64,000 nt of DNA from assembly GCF_900109135.1 (NCBI RefSeq), contig NZ_FNYT01000012.1, positions 1 to 64,000 on the forward strand. Reading direction: 5' to 3'. The notes beneath the pieces were generated by a model. That model did not search any database. It saw only the letters and a program-made list of their open reading frames with translations, and was not told where the DNA came from. The stretch is from Trichococcus ilyis. Lineage in GTDB: Bacteria > Bacillota > Bacilli > Lactobacillales > Aerococcaceae. Below, in pieces: positions 43,099 through 52,778 of this stretch. Position numbers and translations under genes: made by a program. Within the stretch, counting starts at the first letter, position 1. Each line of letters begins with the position of its first letter.

Positions 43099-44298
43099 AT
43101 GGAAAAAGCTCCCCGAAGAGGAAACAAACACGCGAATCGGTATTCCTGGTTCGATAAGTGGTTCCTGAACAACAAGTTCGTGACCGTGCTCCTGATCGTC
43201 CTGCTGATTTTGTTGATCGTTTTGGTCTTCACGAAGGTCTCCTACCTATTGGGGCCGATCAGCAGTTTCTTCAGTGTCATCGGCTTTCCGTTGGTGATGG
43301 CGGGCATTTTTTATTACATGCTGAATCCGTTTGTGACTTTCATGGAAAAAAAGGGCATCAAACGTTTCGTCGGGATCTGGGTCGCATTCGTGCTTGTGCT
43401 GTTGGGGATGATCTGGGGTTTTGCGATCCTGATCCCAATCATCCGCGACCAGACGATCGGAATCGTCCGCGAGTTCCCGAGCTATTGGCAGGCGATCGAA
43501 AAAATGACAATCGAATTGGTCAATTATGAATGGTTCACTTCCCTACAGGAACAGATCAACCAAGCCAATGCCGATATCTTCAAAAGCGTTTCGGAGAAAC
43601 TGAATCAACTGTTGTCCAACACTGTCAGCGGATTGGGCAGTGTCGTCGGATTGTTGACGAATGCGTTTGTGGGAATCGTCACGATGCCGATCATCCTTTA
43701 TTACTTGCTGAAAGAAGGGGAGAGGTTGCCGCTGAGTTTTCTGCAGTTCTTTCCCACTAATCTGCGGGAATCGATCGGTGAACTGTTGAAGAAAATCAAC
43801 ACACAGATCAGCCAGTATGTGCGCGGCCAAATCACCGTCGCTTTCTTTGTCGGCCTGATGTTCGTCATCGGGTATGCCGTCATCGGCATGAAATACGGCA
43901 TCGTCTTGGGAATACTCGCCGGCTTCCTGAACATCATCCCTTATATGGGTTCTTTCCTTGCGATGGTGCCTGCAGTGATCGTTGCGATCGTCGATTCGCC
44001 TTTGATGCTGGCAAAAGTGCTGCTGGTCTTCTCGATCGAACAATTCATCGAAGGCCGCGTCATTTCGCCGCAGGTGCTCGGCAGCAACCTTGAAGTCCAT
44101 CCGGTCACGATCATCTTCGTATTGCTCACGGCCGGGAAGTTGTTCGGGCTGACCGGCTTCATTTTGGGAATTCCCGGGTACGCTGTGCTGAAGGTCCTGT
44201 TCCTGCACATCTTTGAATGGTACAAGGAAATTTCCGGCCTGTATTTGGAGGAACCTGAAGCCGAGGAAGGACCGGACGAGGATTATATCCAGGAATAA
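43099..44298 (+). CDS. AI-2E family (UPF0118) membrane transporter
   Basis: The 399-residue protein has about eight membrane helices in the AI-2E/PerM pattern, including the C-terminal GFLNIIPYMGSFLAMVPA and the FSIEQFIEGRVISPQVLGSN segment. Members export AI-2 or act as sodium/proton antiporters; the role here is not decided. LuxS in this genome makes AI-2 possible as a substrate. The ATG at 43099 follows AAGGTGAG, and the gene is in line with sppA, 24 bases on. Confidence 0.87.
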   Translation: MEKAPRRGNKHANRYSWFDKWFLNNKFVTVLLIVLLILLIVLVFTKVSYLLGPISSFFSVIGFPLVMAGIFYYMLNPFVTFMEKKGIKRFVGIWVAFVLVLLGMIWGFAILIPIIRDQTIGIVREFPSYWQAIEKMTIELVNYEWFTSLQEQINQANADIFKSVSEKLNQLLSNTVSGLGSVVGLLTNAFVGIVTMPIILYYLLKEGERLPLSFLQFFPTNLRESIGELLKKINTQISQYVRGQITVAFFVGLMFVIGYAVIGMKYGIVLGILAGFLNIIPYMGSFLAMVPAVIVAIVDSPLMLAKVLLVFSIEQFIEGRVISPQVLGSNLEVHPVTIIFVLLTAGKLFGLTGFILGIPGYAVLKVLFLHIFEWYKEISGLYLEEPEAEEGPDEDYIQE

Positions 44299-44322
44299 CC
44301 GAAAAGAAAAGGGGAATGCTAG

Positions 44323-45363
44323 ATGAACAAAAAGAGATGGATTGCGGTCGCGATCGCGTTGGTGCTTTTCGTGGCATCACTCGGCTCGCAATTTCTGTCG
44401 ACCCGTTTGGCTGACCAGACCGAAGAATCGCTCGGCCAACTGACCGGCAACCTGATTCCGGGAACCAGCCTGCAGGAGACCGTCCTGGAAGGCGGTGATG
44501 CCAGCAACCGGATCGCGGTGCTCCACGTCGAAGGCGCCATCCAATCCGGGTCAGGCGGGATGTTGACGGACGGCTCCAGCTATGATCATGATCTGTTTCT
44601 GGAACAGCTGCAGGCCATCGAAGAGGACGATACGGTAAAAGCGATCTTCCTGATAGTCGACAGTCCGGGTGGCGGTGTGTATGAGAGCGCGGAAGCGCAT
44701 GACAAATTGTACCGGATTGCCGCTGAAAAGGAAATTCCGGTTTATGCCTCTATGCAAGGTACGGCTGCAAGCGGAGGGTACTACATCTCTGCAGGCGCAG
44801 ACAAGATTTATGCTACTGCCGAAACGACCACCGGTTCGATCGGCGTCATCATGCAGGCGATCGAGTACTCCGGACTGCTTGAAAAATTAGGGATCGAATA
44901 CAATACCATCAAGTCCGGCAGCCTGAAGGACATCGGATCGCCGGACCGCGACATGACGGAAGAAGAACGTGCCTTGCTGCAAGCGTATGTCGATGAAGCG
45001 TACCAGCGTTTCGTGACAGTCGTGTCGAACGGAAGAGGAATGCCGGAGGATGAGGTCCGCGCTGTGGCGAACGGCATGATCTATTCCGGGACTCAAGCCC
45101 AGACATTGGGCTTGGTTGACGAAATCGCCTACACGGATGATGCGCTGGAAGCGCTGAAGACAGCATACGAACTGGAGGACGCCGAAGTGTTCGAGTATGC
45201 GTCAACACCCGGCCTGTTCTCCGATTTTTCCTGGTTGTTCGCGCAGGCGGCAGCCAAGCTGACGAGTCAGGAAAACCAGACGCTTTCCGAACTGCAGCTG
45301 CTCCGCGATACCTTCGGGACAACAGCAGCTCCGAGATTGCTATATCTCTACGGAGGTGAGTGA
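44323..45363 (+). CDS. sppA: Signal peptide peptidase SppA
   Basis: The 346-residue S49 serine protease has an N-terminal membrane anchor (about 6-22) and an outer catalytic domain. The nucleophile Ser150 is in GTAASGGYYIS and the general base Lys197 in TIKSGSLKD, the Bacillus-type short form. It cleaves signal peptides left in the membrane. It lies between the AI-2E protein and an RDD protein and shares the TGATG junction with the latter. Confidence 0.93.
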   Translation: MNKKRWIAVAIALVLFVASLGSQFLSTRLADQTEESLGQLTGNLIPGTSLQETVLEGGDASNRIAVLHVEGAIQSGSGGMLTDGSSYDHDLFLEQLQAIEEDDTVKAIFLIVDSPGGGVYESAEAHDKLYRIAAEKEIPVYASMQGTAASGGYYISAGADKIYATAETTTGSIGVIMQAIEYSGLLEKLGIEYNTIKSGSLKDIGSPDRDMTEEERALLQAYVDEAYQRFVTVVSNGRGMPEDEVRAVANGMIYSGTQAQTLGLVDEIAYTDDALEALKTAYELEDAEVFEYASTPGLFSDFSWLFAQAAAKLTSQENQTLSELQLLRDTFGTTAAPRLLYLYGGE

Positions 45364-45932
45364 TGATGGAGGATAGAACGGTTACGCATGAAGAACGTTT
45401 GGAGCAGATCCGGCAAAAGAAGGCAGCCTGGGAGGAAGCAGAGCGGTTTTCCGATCAGCAAGAACGCCCGTTCCACCGCTATCCCGATTACGTATTCGCC
45501 GGTTTCTGGATCCGCTTCTTTGCCTACCTCACTGATCTGCTGATCGTGCAGGCCTTGGTGGCGATCCTGATCAATCCAGTTTTTGCTTTGATCGGCATCC
45601 GGATGCACGGAGATTCCCCTTATACGCTTTACGGATTTTTCCAGCTGCTTGTTTTGGTCGGCTACTTTGTACTGACGACGAAATACACGAATGGCCAAAC
45701 CTTGGGCAAGATGATTTTCGGCATCCGCGTCGTCTGTTTCAAGGAAGAAAAACTCAGTTGGCCTACAGTCCTGATCCGCGAAGGCATCGGCCGTTGCATC
45801 GGCAAAACCGTTGCTGTGGTCTATTTGATCGCTGCTTTTCAGAACAAAAAACAGCATCCGATCGATATGCTTTGCGACACCTCGGTCGTGACCGAAAACA
45901 GTGTCCGGGCTCTGTTGGAAGGCTGTCAATGA
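45363..45932 (+). CDS. RDD-domain membrane protein
   Basis: The 189-residue protein starts with a charged, helical stretch (about 1-38) and then the RDD domain: GFWIRFFAYLTDLLI with the Arg and Asp pair, a second helix, and TNGQTLGKMIFGIRVV. About three helices are expected. GGAGG is six bases before ATG 45363, which overlaps the sppA stop. The sppA-RDD pairing recurs in Firmicutes; the role may be ion or small-molecule transport and is unproven. Confidence 0.85.
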   Translation: MMEDRTVTHEERLEQIRQKKAAWEEAERFSDQQERPFHRYPDYVFAGFWIRFFAYLTDLLIVQALVAILINPVFALIGIRMHGDSPYTLYGFFQLLVLVGYFVLTTKYTNGQTLGKMIFGIRVVCFKEEKLSWPTVLIREGIGRCIGKTVAVVYLIAAFQNKKQHPIDMLCDTSVVTENSVRALLEGCQ

Positions 45933-45945
45933 GAAGAATGCTCAT

Positions 45946-45987
45946 AAAAAGGCATGCACCCGGAGATTTTCGGGCGCATGCCTTTTT
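45946..45987 (+). terminator. Terminator of the gutA-like/sppA/RDD operon
   Basis: AAAAAGGCATGC-CCCG pairs with CGGG-GCATGCCTTTTT around GAGATTTT, with one A/C mismatch. It is strong and clear. Confidence 0.9.
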
Positions 45988-46112
45988 GTTATGGGCAGAT
46001 CTGATATGGACGGGTTTTTTTGTTGGCCGGAGGAGGGACCTCGCCACCTTTCTTGCTTGCAAATTCCGGCAACAGCGTTATACTTGTTATATAACGGACA
46101 GGAGGGGTAGAA

Positions 46113-46514
46113 ATGTTCATTGAGATTCTTCCGAATAGCGAAACGCCGATCTATACACAACTGATGTACCAGATCAAAATGGGGATACTCAAAGGGGAAT
46201 GGTCATTCGGTGAGGGGTTGCCGAGCGTCCGGAGTTTGGCCAGTGAATTGGGCATCAACATGCATACCGTAAACAAAGCCTATAACCTGTTGGCTGACGA
46301 AGGCATCCTGGAAAAGAACCAGAAAGGCTATTTCGTCAGTGAACGCGCCGCGATTGCATCCAATGAGCGGACAAAGGCGGCGATCCAGGACAAGCTCAAG
46401 GAAATCCTGATCGACAAGCATATTTTTGAGGTCAATGAAGAAACGTTCAATGGCTGGCTGAACGAAATCGAGAAAGAACTGAAAGGGGAGGAGAAGGCAC
46501 ATGCTGATCTTTAG
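46113..46514 (+). CDS. GntR-family regulator, YtrA subfamily
   Basis: The 133-residue protein has a winged helix (about 12-75: PIYTQLMYQIKMGILKGEW, then LPSVRSLASELGINMHTVNKAY) and only a short C-terminal helical arm. That short tail defines the YtrA subfamily, which usually controls an adjacent membrane or ABC transport operon and itself. AGGAGGGG precedes the ATG. It overlaps the next gene by 14 bases and so probably controls it. Confidence 0.9.
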   Translation: MFIEILPNSETPIYTQLMYQIKMGILKGEWSFGEGLPSVRSLASELGINMHTVNKAYNLLADEGILEKNQKGYFVSERAAIASNERTKAAIQDKLKEILIDKHIFEVNEETFNGWLNEIEKELKGEEKAHADL

Positions 46515-47637
46515 TTGGTTCATGGTGATTCTGTTTTTGCTGATTGGGGTGATCAATGGCATCACACCGTATTACAGCCGCTTGGGGACGCCGTTCGGAG
46601 TGACGGTTCCGACATCGCATCAGCGGGATCCCTATGTTTTGAAGCTGAAAAAAGCGTTCCTGTACCAAAATGTGGTCGGGAGTTTGCTGCTGGCCGCGCC
46701 GATCCTTTTCTTTCTCCGTTGGGAGGACGCCGAAAAAGCGGAGTTGTTTACCAGCATCTATGTCACGGTCGCGATGTTCGGCTTCATTTTTCTTTCTTTC
46801 TTGCTTTATCTGCAAAAGCGGAAACAACTCCGCAGCTGGAAAGAAGCAAACGGCATCAAAATCGAATCGAAAAAAGCCAAAATCGTCATCGATACCGCCT
46901 ATCAAAAGGATCTGAAGGTGGTCTCCCATTCGGTGTTCATTTCTGCGCAACTGTTCATCCTGATGGTGACGGTGGCGGTCACGCTCTACTTTTATGATCA
47001 GATACCTGAGCGCTTCCCGGTTCACTGGAACAGTTCGAATGAACCGGATCGGATCGTGGACAAAACCTATTTGAATGTATTTATGCTGCCGGCGCTGCAG
47101 TTGCTGATGATTCCGTTGATGTTTTTCAGCCACTATTCCTTCATCAAATCGAAACAGAAGATTTCGCCTTATCTGTCCGATCTTTCGAGCAAGCAGAGCA
47201 AGCTTTTCCGCCAGGCGTGGTCCTATTATTTCCTGGTCGTGACAGTGATGACGCAACTGCTGTTGAGCGGCATCCATTTCTTTTCCTTGTTCTTTGCCGA
47301 TCAGGGGGCCGAATGGATCATCGGGATGACGATTCCTTTCGTGGTCATCATAGTGGGTTACAGCGTCTATCTGACTTGGAAATACGGCCAAGGCGGCGAA
47401 AAGCTGTTCCTGAACGAAGCCGGGGAATTGCCGGATGAGGTGACGGAAGCGGATGAAGAGGCCTACTGGAAATGGGGCGTCTGGTATTACAATCCCGAAG
47501 ACCCGGCGATTTTTGTCGAAAAACGGTTTGGCATCGGCAGCACGCTGAATATGGCAAGATGGCAATCGTGGGCGTTCATCGGAGCGCTGCTGGTTTTCGT
47601 CGCACTGACAGTTGTGCTTTCATTCGCGATGGAATAA
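46501..47637 (+). CDS. DUF1648/DUF5808 multi-pass membrane protein
   Basis: The 378-residue protein has about eight helices. A DUF1648 segment (IPERFPVHWNSSNEPDRIVDK split around residues 168-190) and a C-terminal DUF5808 segment (WGVWYYNPEDPAIFVEKRFG) are typical of partners of YtrA-like regulators and of SdpI-like immunity or envelope-stress proteins. It is co-translated with the GntR gene. The function is unknown, but envelope or antimicrobial response is a reasonable guess. Confidence 0.82.
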   Translation: MLIFSWFMVILFLLIGVINGITPYYSRLGTPFGVTVPTSHQRDPYVLKLKKAFLYQNVVGSLLLAAPILFFLRWEDAEKAELFTSIYVTVAMFGFIFLSFLLYLQKRKQLRSWKEANGIKIESKKAKIVIDTAYQKDLKVVSHSVFISAQLFILMVTVAVTLYFYDQIPERFPVHWNSSNEPDRIVDKTYLNVFMLPALQLLMIPLMFFSHYSFIKSKQKISPYLSDLSSKQSKLFRQAWSYYFLVVTVMTQLLLSGIHFFSLFFADQGAEWIIGMTIPFVVIIVGYSVYLTWKYGQGGEKLFLNEAGELPDEVTEADEEAYWKWGVWYYNPEDPAIFVEKRFGIGSTLNMARWQSWAFIGALLVFVALTVVLSFAME

Positions 47638-47648
47638 GGAGCTGCACA

Positions 47649-47695
47649 GAAAAACAGAGGCGTTGTCCCATTCCGGGACAGCGCCTCTGTTTTTC
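47649..47695. terminator. Bidirectional terminator between the GntR operon and gatD
   Basis: AAAAACAGAGGCG-TGTCCC pairs with GGGACA-CGCCTCTGTTTTT around ATTCC, strong on both strands. Confidence 0.92.
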
Positions 47696-47697
47696 GA

Positions 47698-48357
47698 TCA
47701 GCTGGTCTTTTTGATGTGTTGGGCAACGGCCAAATCGACGATGCGGTTCGCCAAGTGGATGTTGCGGACCAGCAGCGGTCCATGGAAATAGGAACAGAAG
47801 ACATTTTTGTAGCGGGCGCCTTCGGTCTTGTCTTCACCGTTGTTGCCCATCCCTTTTTCGACTTTTCCCAACGGACGCATGTTTTCGCCAAGGAAGGTCC
47901 TACCGTTGTGGTTTTCGAAACCTTCATAGGTCTCGTTGAATTCCTCGCTGCGGATGGTGATGTCGCCGATGAAGCGGTTGTTGTCCTGGCTTAGGGTATA
48001 GTGATCCAAGGCGCTGATGCCGGGGATTTTGTTGCCGGAGGCATCCATGTAGTAGTGCCCCAACAATTGGTAGCCGCCGCAGATAGCAAGCACAACGCCA
48101 TCGTTTTCGATATATTTTTTGATGTCTGCTGCTTTGGCCTGAATGTCCTTGGAGACGATGAACTGTTCGTAATCCTGGCCCCCTCCGAAAAAGACGAGGT
48201 CATATTTTTCGGGATCGAACGGCTGATCCAGACTGATGATTTCGGTTTCGAAATCGATGCCTTTTTCACGGGCGCAGTACTGGAGCATCAAAAGATTGCC
48301 GTTGTCGCCGTATGTGTTCAGCAGGTTGCCGTACAAATGGCAGATACGTAGTCGCAT
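47698..48357 (-). CDS. gatD: Lipid II isoglutaminyl synthase, glutaminase subunit
   Basis: The 219-residue class I-like glutaminase has the GatD start [19 protein letters not shown], the GGGQDYEQ loop (58-65), nucleophile Cys93 in [10 protein letters not shown] and the His in SYFHGPLL near 190. It supplies ammonia to MurT to amidate the D-Glu of lipid II, which cross-linking needs. The stop of murT and the start of gatD abut, so the two subunits are made together. Confidence 0.94.
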   Translation of the reverse strand: MRLRICHLYGNLLNTYGDNGNLLMLQYCAREKGIDFETEIISLDQPFDPEKYDLVFFGGGQDYEQFIVSKDIQAKAADIKKYIENDGVVLAICGGYQLLGHYYMDASGNKIPGISALDHYTLSQDNNRFIGDITIRSEEFNETYEGFENHNGRTFLGENMRPLGKVEKGMGNNGEDKTEGARYKNVFCSYFHGPLLVRNIHLANRIVDLAVAQHIKKTS

Positions 48358-49710
48358 TTATTTCATCCTTTCCGCGATATAGCCTTGATTCGCCAACTCT
48401 TTGCGGAGTTGCAGCACAGCGGTATACGTTGCCATCACATAGATTTTTTTCGTCGGAGCCTTTTTGAAAGCTTTGATGACGTCCGTTATCTCCGGCAAAA
48501 CTTCCAGCTTTTCGTCCGGAATGCCGGCGACCTTCATGCGCAAGGTCAATTCTTTTTGGCGGATGCCGCTGACGGTCACTTTCGGAATGTCAAAATCCAA
48601 AAATTGCTCGTAATTGCCGTCCCAGATCCAACTGACATCGGTTCCGTCTGCCGGCCTATCATTCAGGATCGAGACGACGCTGAATGGCTCGTCTTCATAA
48701 TGCAGGAGGTCGATGACCTGATTCAGCCCCACCGGATTTTTGATCAGGTTCAGGATGATTTCCTTGTCATCTACCGTGATCGTTTCCTGGCGGCCGAATT
48801 TTTGCTGGGCAGCCGAGAAGCCGGCCTGGATCTGTTCCGGCGTCAATCCGAAATGCTTGCCGACCGAATAAGCGGCCAATGCATTGTAGACGTTATAGAG
48901 ACCGGCAACATTCGTGTGGAACGGATGTCCATCGATTTCAAAGGAAGAACTGTTGTGCGTCAGCTTGTCGACCTTAGTGACCGCATAAGTCAGTTCCGGA
49001 CGTTTGAAGTTGCAATGCGGGCAGTAGTATTTCCCGAGGTTGCTGTAGGTATTGAATCTGTAGCGCAGAATGTGTTGGCATTTCGGACAAAGCACGCCGT
49101 CCGTGTTGTAATGCGCCAAAGTGTCGCCGTCGGGCGCATGGTTGAAGCCGAAATAGATCTGCTTGTTGACCAATTCTTTTGAGTTGAAGATCGGGCTGTC
49201 GCCGTTCGCCAGAATGACGGCATCCGGTGCGAGAGCAGCGCCGTCGATCATTTTTTGGTAAATCGTATAGATTTCACCGAACCGGTCCATCTGATCGCGG
49301 AAAACGTTCGTATTGACAATGACTTTCGGCTTGATGAACTTCGTCACCTTGACCAGGCTGGCTTCATCGACCTCCAAAACAGCGAAAACCCGTTCCTTCT
49401 TGGTTTTGCGCGAATAGCCTTCCAGGAAAGTGGAGATGATGCCTTGCTCCATGTTGGCGCCGGTCGGATTCGTCAAAATATTCGGGAATTTCTGCTGCAG
49501 TACATGATAAGTCAAAGATGTCGTCAGCGTTTTGCCGTTCGTGCCGGTGACGATGACGACATCGAAATTTTCGGAAAGGTGTTGCAACACATCGGGATCC
49601 AATTTGACGGCCAGTTTGCCCGGCAGGCTGGTGCCGCCTTTGGTGAATGTCTGAAGACCCCATTGGGCGATTTTCCCGATATTGATTGCTAGTGAACCGC
49701 GGATAGTCAA
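48358..49710 (-). CDS. murT: Lipid II isoglutaminyl synthase, Mur ligase-like subunit
   Basis: The 450-residue Mur-ligase-like protein has the ATP loop GTNGKT (56-61), the VLEVDEASL metal motif, and a small zinc ribbon inserted in the central domain (Cys208, Cys211, Cys230, Cys233). A C-terminal DUF1727 domain docks the glutaminase. The ribbon and that domain separate MurT from MurC-F. It is first in the murT-gatD operon. Confidence 0.94.
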   Translation of the reverse strand: MTIRGSLAINIGKIAQWGLQTFTKGGTSLPGKLAVKLDPDVLQHLSENFDVVIVTGTNGKTLTTSLTYHVLQQKFPNILTNPTGANMEQGIISTFLEGYSRKTKKERVFAVLEVDEASLVKVTKFIKPKVIVNTNVFRDQMDRFGEIYTIYQKMIDGAALAPDAVILANGDSPIFNSKELVNKQIYFGFNHAPDGDTLAHYNTDGVLCPKCQHILRYRFNTYSNLGKYYCPHCNFKRPELTYAVTKVDKLTHNSSSFEIDGHPFHTNVAGLYNVYNALAAYSVGKHFGLTPEQIQAGFSAAQQKFGRQETITVDDKEIILNLIKNPVGLNQVIDLLHYEDEPFSVVSILNDRPADGTDVSWIWDGNYEQFLDFDIPKVTVSGIRQKELTLRMKVAGIPDEKLEVLPEITDVIKAFKKAPTKKIYVMATYTAVLQLRKELANQGYIAERMK

Positions 49711-49880
49711 ATAAATTCGCTCCTTACTTATGTATCTCTTGCCATCATAGCATATAACAAGGCATTTTTCGATAGCGTTAGTATAGCAGAATTCGCCCGG
49801 ATTGAATATTTTAAGGTGCCTTCACGTGTCAGAAACGGGCGTTTTGCGTTCCGGAACGAGACCGCTGATCGTGAATTTTA

Positions 49881-49909
49881 TTGACTTTGGGGCCATTTCC
49901 TACTATCAT
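49881..49909 (+). promoter_or_regulatory. Promoter of tdk
   Basis: TTGACT (49881-49886) and TATCAT (49904-49909) are 17 bases apart. Transcription from about 49916 gives a leader of some 165 bases before tdk. Confidence 0.65.
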
Positions 49910-49979
49910 TATACGGGATGTTATTCAGTTTTATGTCAGCCGCAGCCTTGCCGGAGCGGCCTGATGAAAGTGAGATAAT

Positions 49980-50039
49980 AGAGGGTCGGAAAGAGGATGA
50001 CAAATGGGGCATCCTTTCTTTTTGCAGGAAATTCCGACC
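49980..50039 (+). promoter_or_regulatory. Structured leader with terminator-like hairpin before tdk
   Basis: GGATG (49995) and CATCC (50010) form a hairpin followed by TTTCTTTTT, a terminator look-alike, and it lies inside a larger hairpin closed by GGTCGGAA (49984) and TTCCGACC (50032). Inner and outer stems do not exclude each other, so whether it attenuates is unknown. Its left arm shares 15 bases with the structured RNA's terminator at 20548. Confidence 0.45.
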
Positions 50040-50082
50040 AATGAATGGAAACAGGCGACTTTCTGTTGGAAAGGTGGACATG

Positions 50083-50664
50083 ATGGCACAGTTATTTTTT
50101 AAATACGGGGCGATGAACAGCGGGAAATCGATCGAAATCCTGAAAGTAGCCTACAATTATGAAGAGCAGAACAAGTCGGTGATGATTTTCACGAGCGCGA
50201 TCGATGACCGTGACGGCGTCGGCTACGTCTCGAGCCGCATAGGCTTGAAGCGCGAGGCCATTCCGATTGCGGATGATACGGATGTGTTCCTTGCGGTCAG
50301 TGAAAATCCGGAAAAGCCCTCCTGCATTTTGGTGGACGAATCCCAGTTTCTGTCAAAAGCGCATGTCATCCAGTTGGCAGGCATCGTCGACGAATTGGCG
50401 ATCCCGGTGATGGCGTTCGGCTTGAAGAATGATTTCCTGAACGAATTGTTCGAAGGCTCAAAGTATCTGCTGCTTTATGCGGATAAGATAGAAGAAATAA
50501 AAACAATCTGCTGGTTCTGCCATAAAAAAGCAATCATGAACATGCGCGTTGTGGACGGAAAACCGGTTTACACCGGCGAACAGATCCAGATCGGCGGAAA
50601 CGAATCCTATCTTCCCGTCTGCCGCAACCATTACCACCATCCGCCGTTGTCCCAGACAAGATAA
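50083..50664 (+). CDS. tdk: Thymidine kinase
   Basis: The 193-residue type II thymidine kinase phosphorylates thymidine for salvage. The P-loop GAMNSGKS (9-16), DESQFL (about 84-89) and the zinc lasso (CWFC and the C-terminal CRNHYHH) are present. The start is ATG 50083 (or the adjacent 50080), after AAGGTGG. The much longer in-frame extension from 49918 is leader RNA, not protein. prfA follows after 33 bases. Confidence 0.93.
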   Translation: MAQLFFKYGAMNSGKSIEILKVAYNYEEQNKSVMIFTSAIDDRDGVGYVSSRIGLKREAIPIADDTDVFLAVSENPEKPSCILVDESQFLSKAHVIQLAGIVDELAIPVMAFGLKNDFLNELFEGSKYLLLYADKIEEIKTICWFCHKKAIMNMRVVDGKPVYTGEQIQIGGNESYLPVCRNHYHHPPLSQTR

Positions 50665-50697
50665 TCAGATACAAAAAAAGAGGAGTTTGAAAAAGTT

Positions 50698-51777
50698 ATG
50701 TATGATCAATTAGATGCATTCATTATCCGTTATGAAGAGCTTTCGGAACTGCTGAGCGATCCGGAAGTCCTTGCCGATACGAAACGCTTCCTGGAATTGA
50801 CCAAGGAAGAAGCGGGATTGCGCGAAAAAGTTGCGACCTTCAAGCGCTACAAAGAAGTCGAAAGCGAAATCGCCGATACCGAAGAACTGTTGTCAGAGAA
50901 GCTGGATGATGACATGGCGGCCATGGCAAAAGAGGAATTGAACGACTTAAAAAAAGAAAAGACCGAGCTTGAGGGACGCATCAAAGTGCTGTTGCTGCCG
51001 ACCGATCCGAACGACGACAAAAACATCATCATGGAAATCCGCGGAGCTGCCGGCGGGGATGAAGCAGCCCTATTCGCAGGCACGCTGTTCACCATGTACA
51101 GCAAATACGCCGAGAGCCAAGGCTGGCGGGTTGAAGTCATGGACGCGAACATCACCGGCATCGGCGGATACAAAGAGATCATTTTGATGATCAGCGGGAA
51201 CGGCGCCTATTCCAAACTGAAGTACGAGAGCGGCGCGCACCGTGTCCAACGCGTACCGGAGACAGAATCGCAGGGGCGCGTGCATACTTCTACAGCTACC
51301 GTTGTCGTCCTGCCTGAAGCGGAAGAGGTCGAATTGGTCATCGAAGACAAAGACATCCGCACGGATATCTATCACGCCAGCGGAGCCGGCGGGCAGCATG
51401 TCAACAAGACGGCATCCGCAGTCCGTTTGACCCACTTGCCGACCGGAATCGCCGTCGCCATGCAGGATGAGCGTTCCCAGATCAAAAACCGCGAGAAGGC
51501 CATGAAAGTTTTGCGGACGCGGGTATACGACAAACTTTCTTCGGAAGCACAGTCCGAGTATGATGCGACCCGCAAGTCGGCAGTCGGAACAGGCGACCGT
51601 TCCGAGCGGATCCGCACCTACAACTTCCCCCAAAACCGGGTGACGGACCACCGTATCGGCTTGACGCTGCAAAAGTTGGATACGATTTTGAGCGGAAAAT
51701 TGGATGAAATCATCGATGCCCTGATCATGGCGGATCAGACGCAAAAATTGGAGTCATTGAACAATGGGGGAATCTAA
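50698..51777 (+). CDS. prfA: Peptide chain release factor 1
   Basis: The 359-residue factor ends translation at UAA and UAG. The codon-reading PET tripeptide (187-189) and the catalytic GGQ (231-233, in [16 protein letters not shown]) are present. Gln233 is the substrate of the methyltransferase encoded by the next gene. It overlaps prmC by 14 bases. RF1 can be recognised against RF2 by PxT in place of SPF. Confidence 0.96.
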   Translation: MYDQLDAFIIRYEELSELLSDPEVLADTKRFLELTKEEAGLREKVATFKRYKEVESEIADTEELLSEKLDDDMAAMAKEELNDLKKEKTELEGRIKVLLLPTDPNDDKNIIMEIRGAAGGDEAALFAGTLFTMYSKYAESQGWRVEVMDANITGIGGYKEIILMISGNGAYSKLKYESGAHRVQRVPETESQGRVHTSTATVVVLPEAEEVELVIEDKDIRTDIYHASGAGGQHVNKTASAVRLTHLPTGIAVAMQDERSQIKNREKAMKVLRTRVYDKLSSEAQSEYDATRKSAVGTGDRSERIRTYNFPQNRVTDHRIGLTLQKLDTILSGKLDEIIDALIMADQTQKLESLNNGGI

Positions 51778-52612
51778 GCAGCTCAGCTACCAACAAGCCC
51801 TGCAGAATGGCGCGCTTTTCCTGGAACAGCACGAAAAAAGTCCGTTGGCTGCGGAAAGGTTGCTCCTGGACCGACTGGGCTGGACGAAAACGGATCTGCT
51901 GATGCGTTTTGCCGATCCGATCACAGACGAGGAGTACAAGCAGTATTTCAGCGACATCAAAGAGTACGTCTCGGGCAAACCGATCCAATACATCGTAGGC
52001 GTTGAATGGTTCTACGGTTATCCTTTGAAAGTCACGGAAGCCACTTTGATTCCGCGTCCGGAAACGGAGGAGCTCGTCCAACGGGCCCTGCAGTGTCTGG
52101 AAGGGAAGGGTCCGCAGAAGGTTCTGGACATCGGGACAGGATCCGGCGCTATTGCCATTGCGATGAAAAAGGAACGGCCGCAGGACGAAGTGACGGCCAC
52201 GGATCTGTCGGAAGAGGCATTGGCAGTGGCGAAAGAGAACGCCAGACAGCTGGGGGCCGATATCCGCTTCCTGCAGGGAGATCTGCTTGAACCCGTCCAA
52301 CTGGAGACGTTCGACTGCATCATCAGCAATCCGCCATACATCAGTGAAGACGAGATCGATTTGATGGACCGCTCCGTATTGGATTTCGAACCGCATTCGG
52401 CCCTGTTCGCCGATCATGACGGCCTGGATCTTTACCAAAAGATGGCCTTCACGCTTCCGTTCCACTTGAAGACGGATGGCTGCCTGTTCATGGAAATCGG
52501 CTTCAACCAAGGCGAAAAATTACTGGAGCTCTACAAAAAAGCATTCCCCGACAAGATGGTGACGATCGAAAAAGACCTTTCCGGCCTCGACCGCATGCTG
52601 ATAGTCAAATAA
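51764..52612 (+). CDS. prmC: Release factor glutamine methyltransferase
   Basis: The 282-residue SAM-dependent enzyme methylates the GGQ glutamine of release factors. A helical N-terminal release-factor-binding domain (about 1-75) is followed by RPETEEL (98-104), the SAM loop [11 protein letters not shown] (122-132) and the active-site NPPY (189-192). It is translationally coupled to prfA, the classical order. Confidence 0.95.
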   Translation: MGESKQLSYQQALQNGALFLEQHEKSPLAAERLLLDRLGWTKTDLLMRFADPITDEEYKQYFSDIKEYVSGKPIQYIVGVEWFYGYPLKVTEATLIPRPETEELVQRALQCLEGKGPQKVLDIGTGSGAIAIAMKKERPQDEVTATDLSEEALAVAKENARQLGADIRFLQGDLLEPVQLETFDCIISNPPYISEDEIDLMDRSVLDFEPHSALFADHDGLDLYQKMAFTLPFHLKTDGCLFMEIGFNQGEKLLELYKKAFPDKMVTIEKDLSGLDRMLIVK

Positions 52613-52778
52613 GAAAAGCAGCGCTGGTTCGCCAGCCAACCAGTACCTCAAATAGATTATGAAAAGAATCGCCTGTTATCCATGGGCAATAAATGGCTGC
52701 GGGCAATTGCCGCGGCTATTTTTTTACCTGCACAGCGCGTTGCTTGCTGATACACCCAGAAAGGAGCAAAAACATAGG

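Noticed and set aside
49918-50082. N-terminal extension of thymidine kinase
   Set aside because: The family starts at [16 protein letters not shown]. The extension covers a leader with a terminator-like hairpin, and a proper ribosome site lies before 50083.
52659-52778. N-terminal extension of the Sua5 protein
   Set aside because: It has no similarity, and AAAGGAG lies before the ATG at 52779, which gives the family start.
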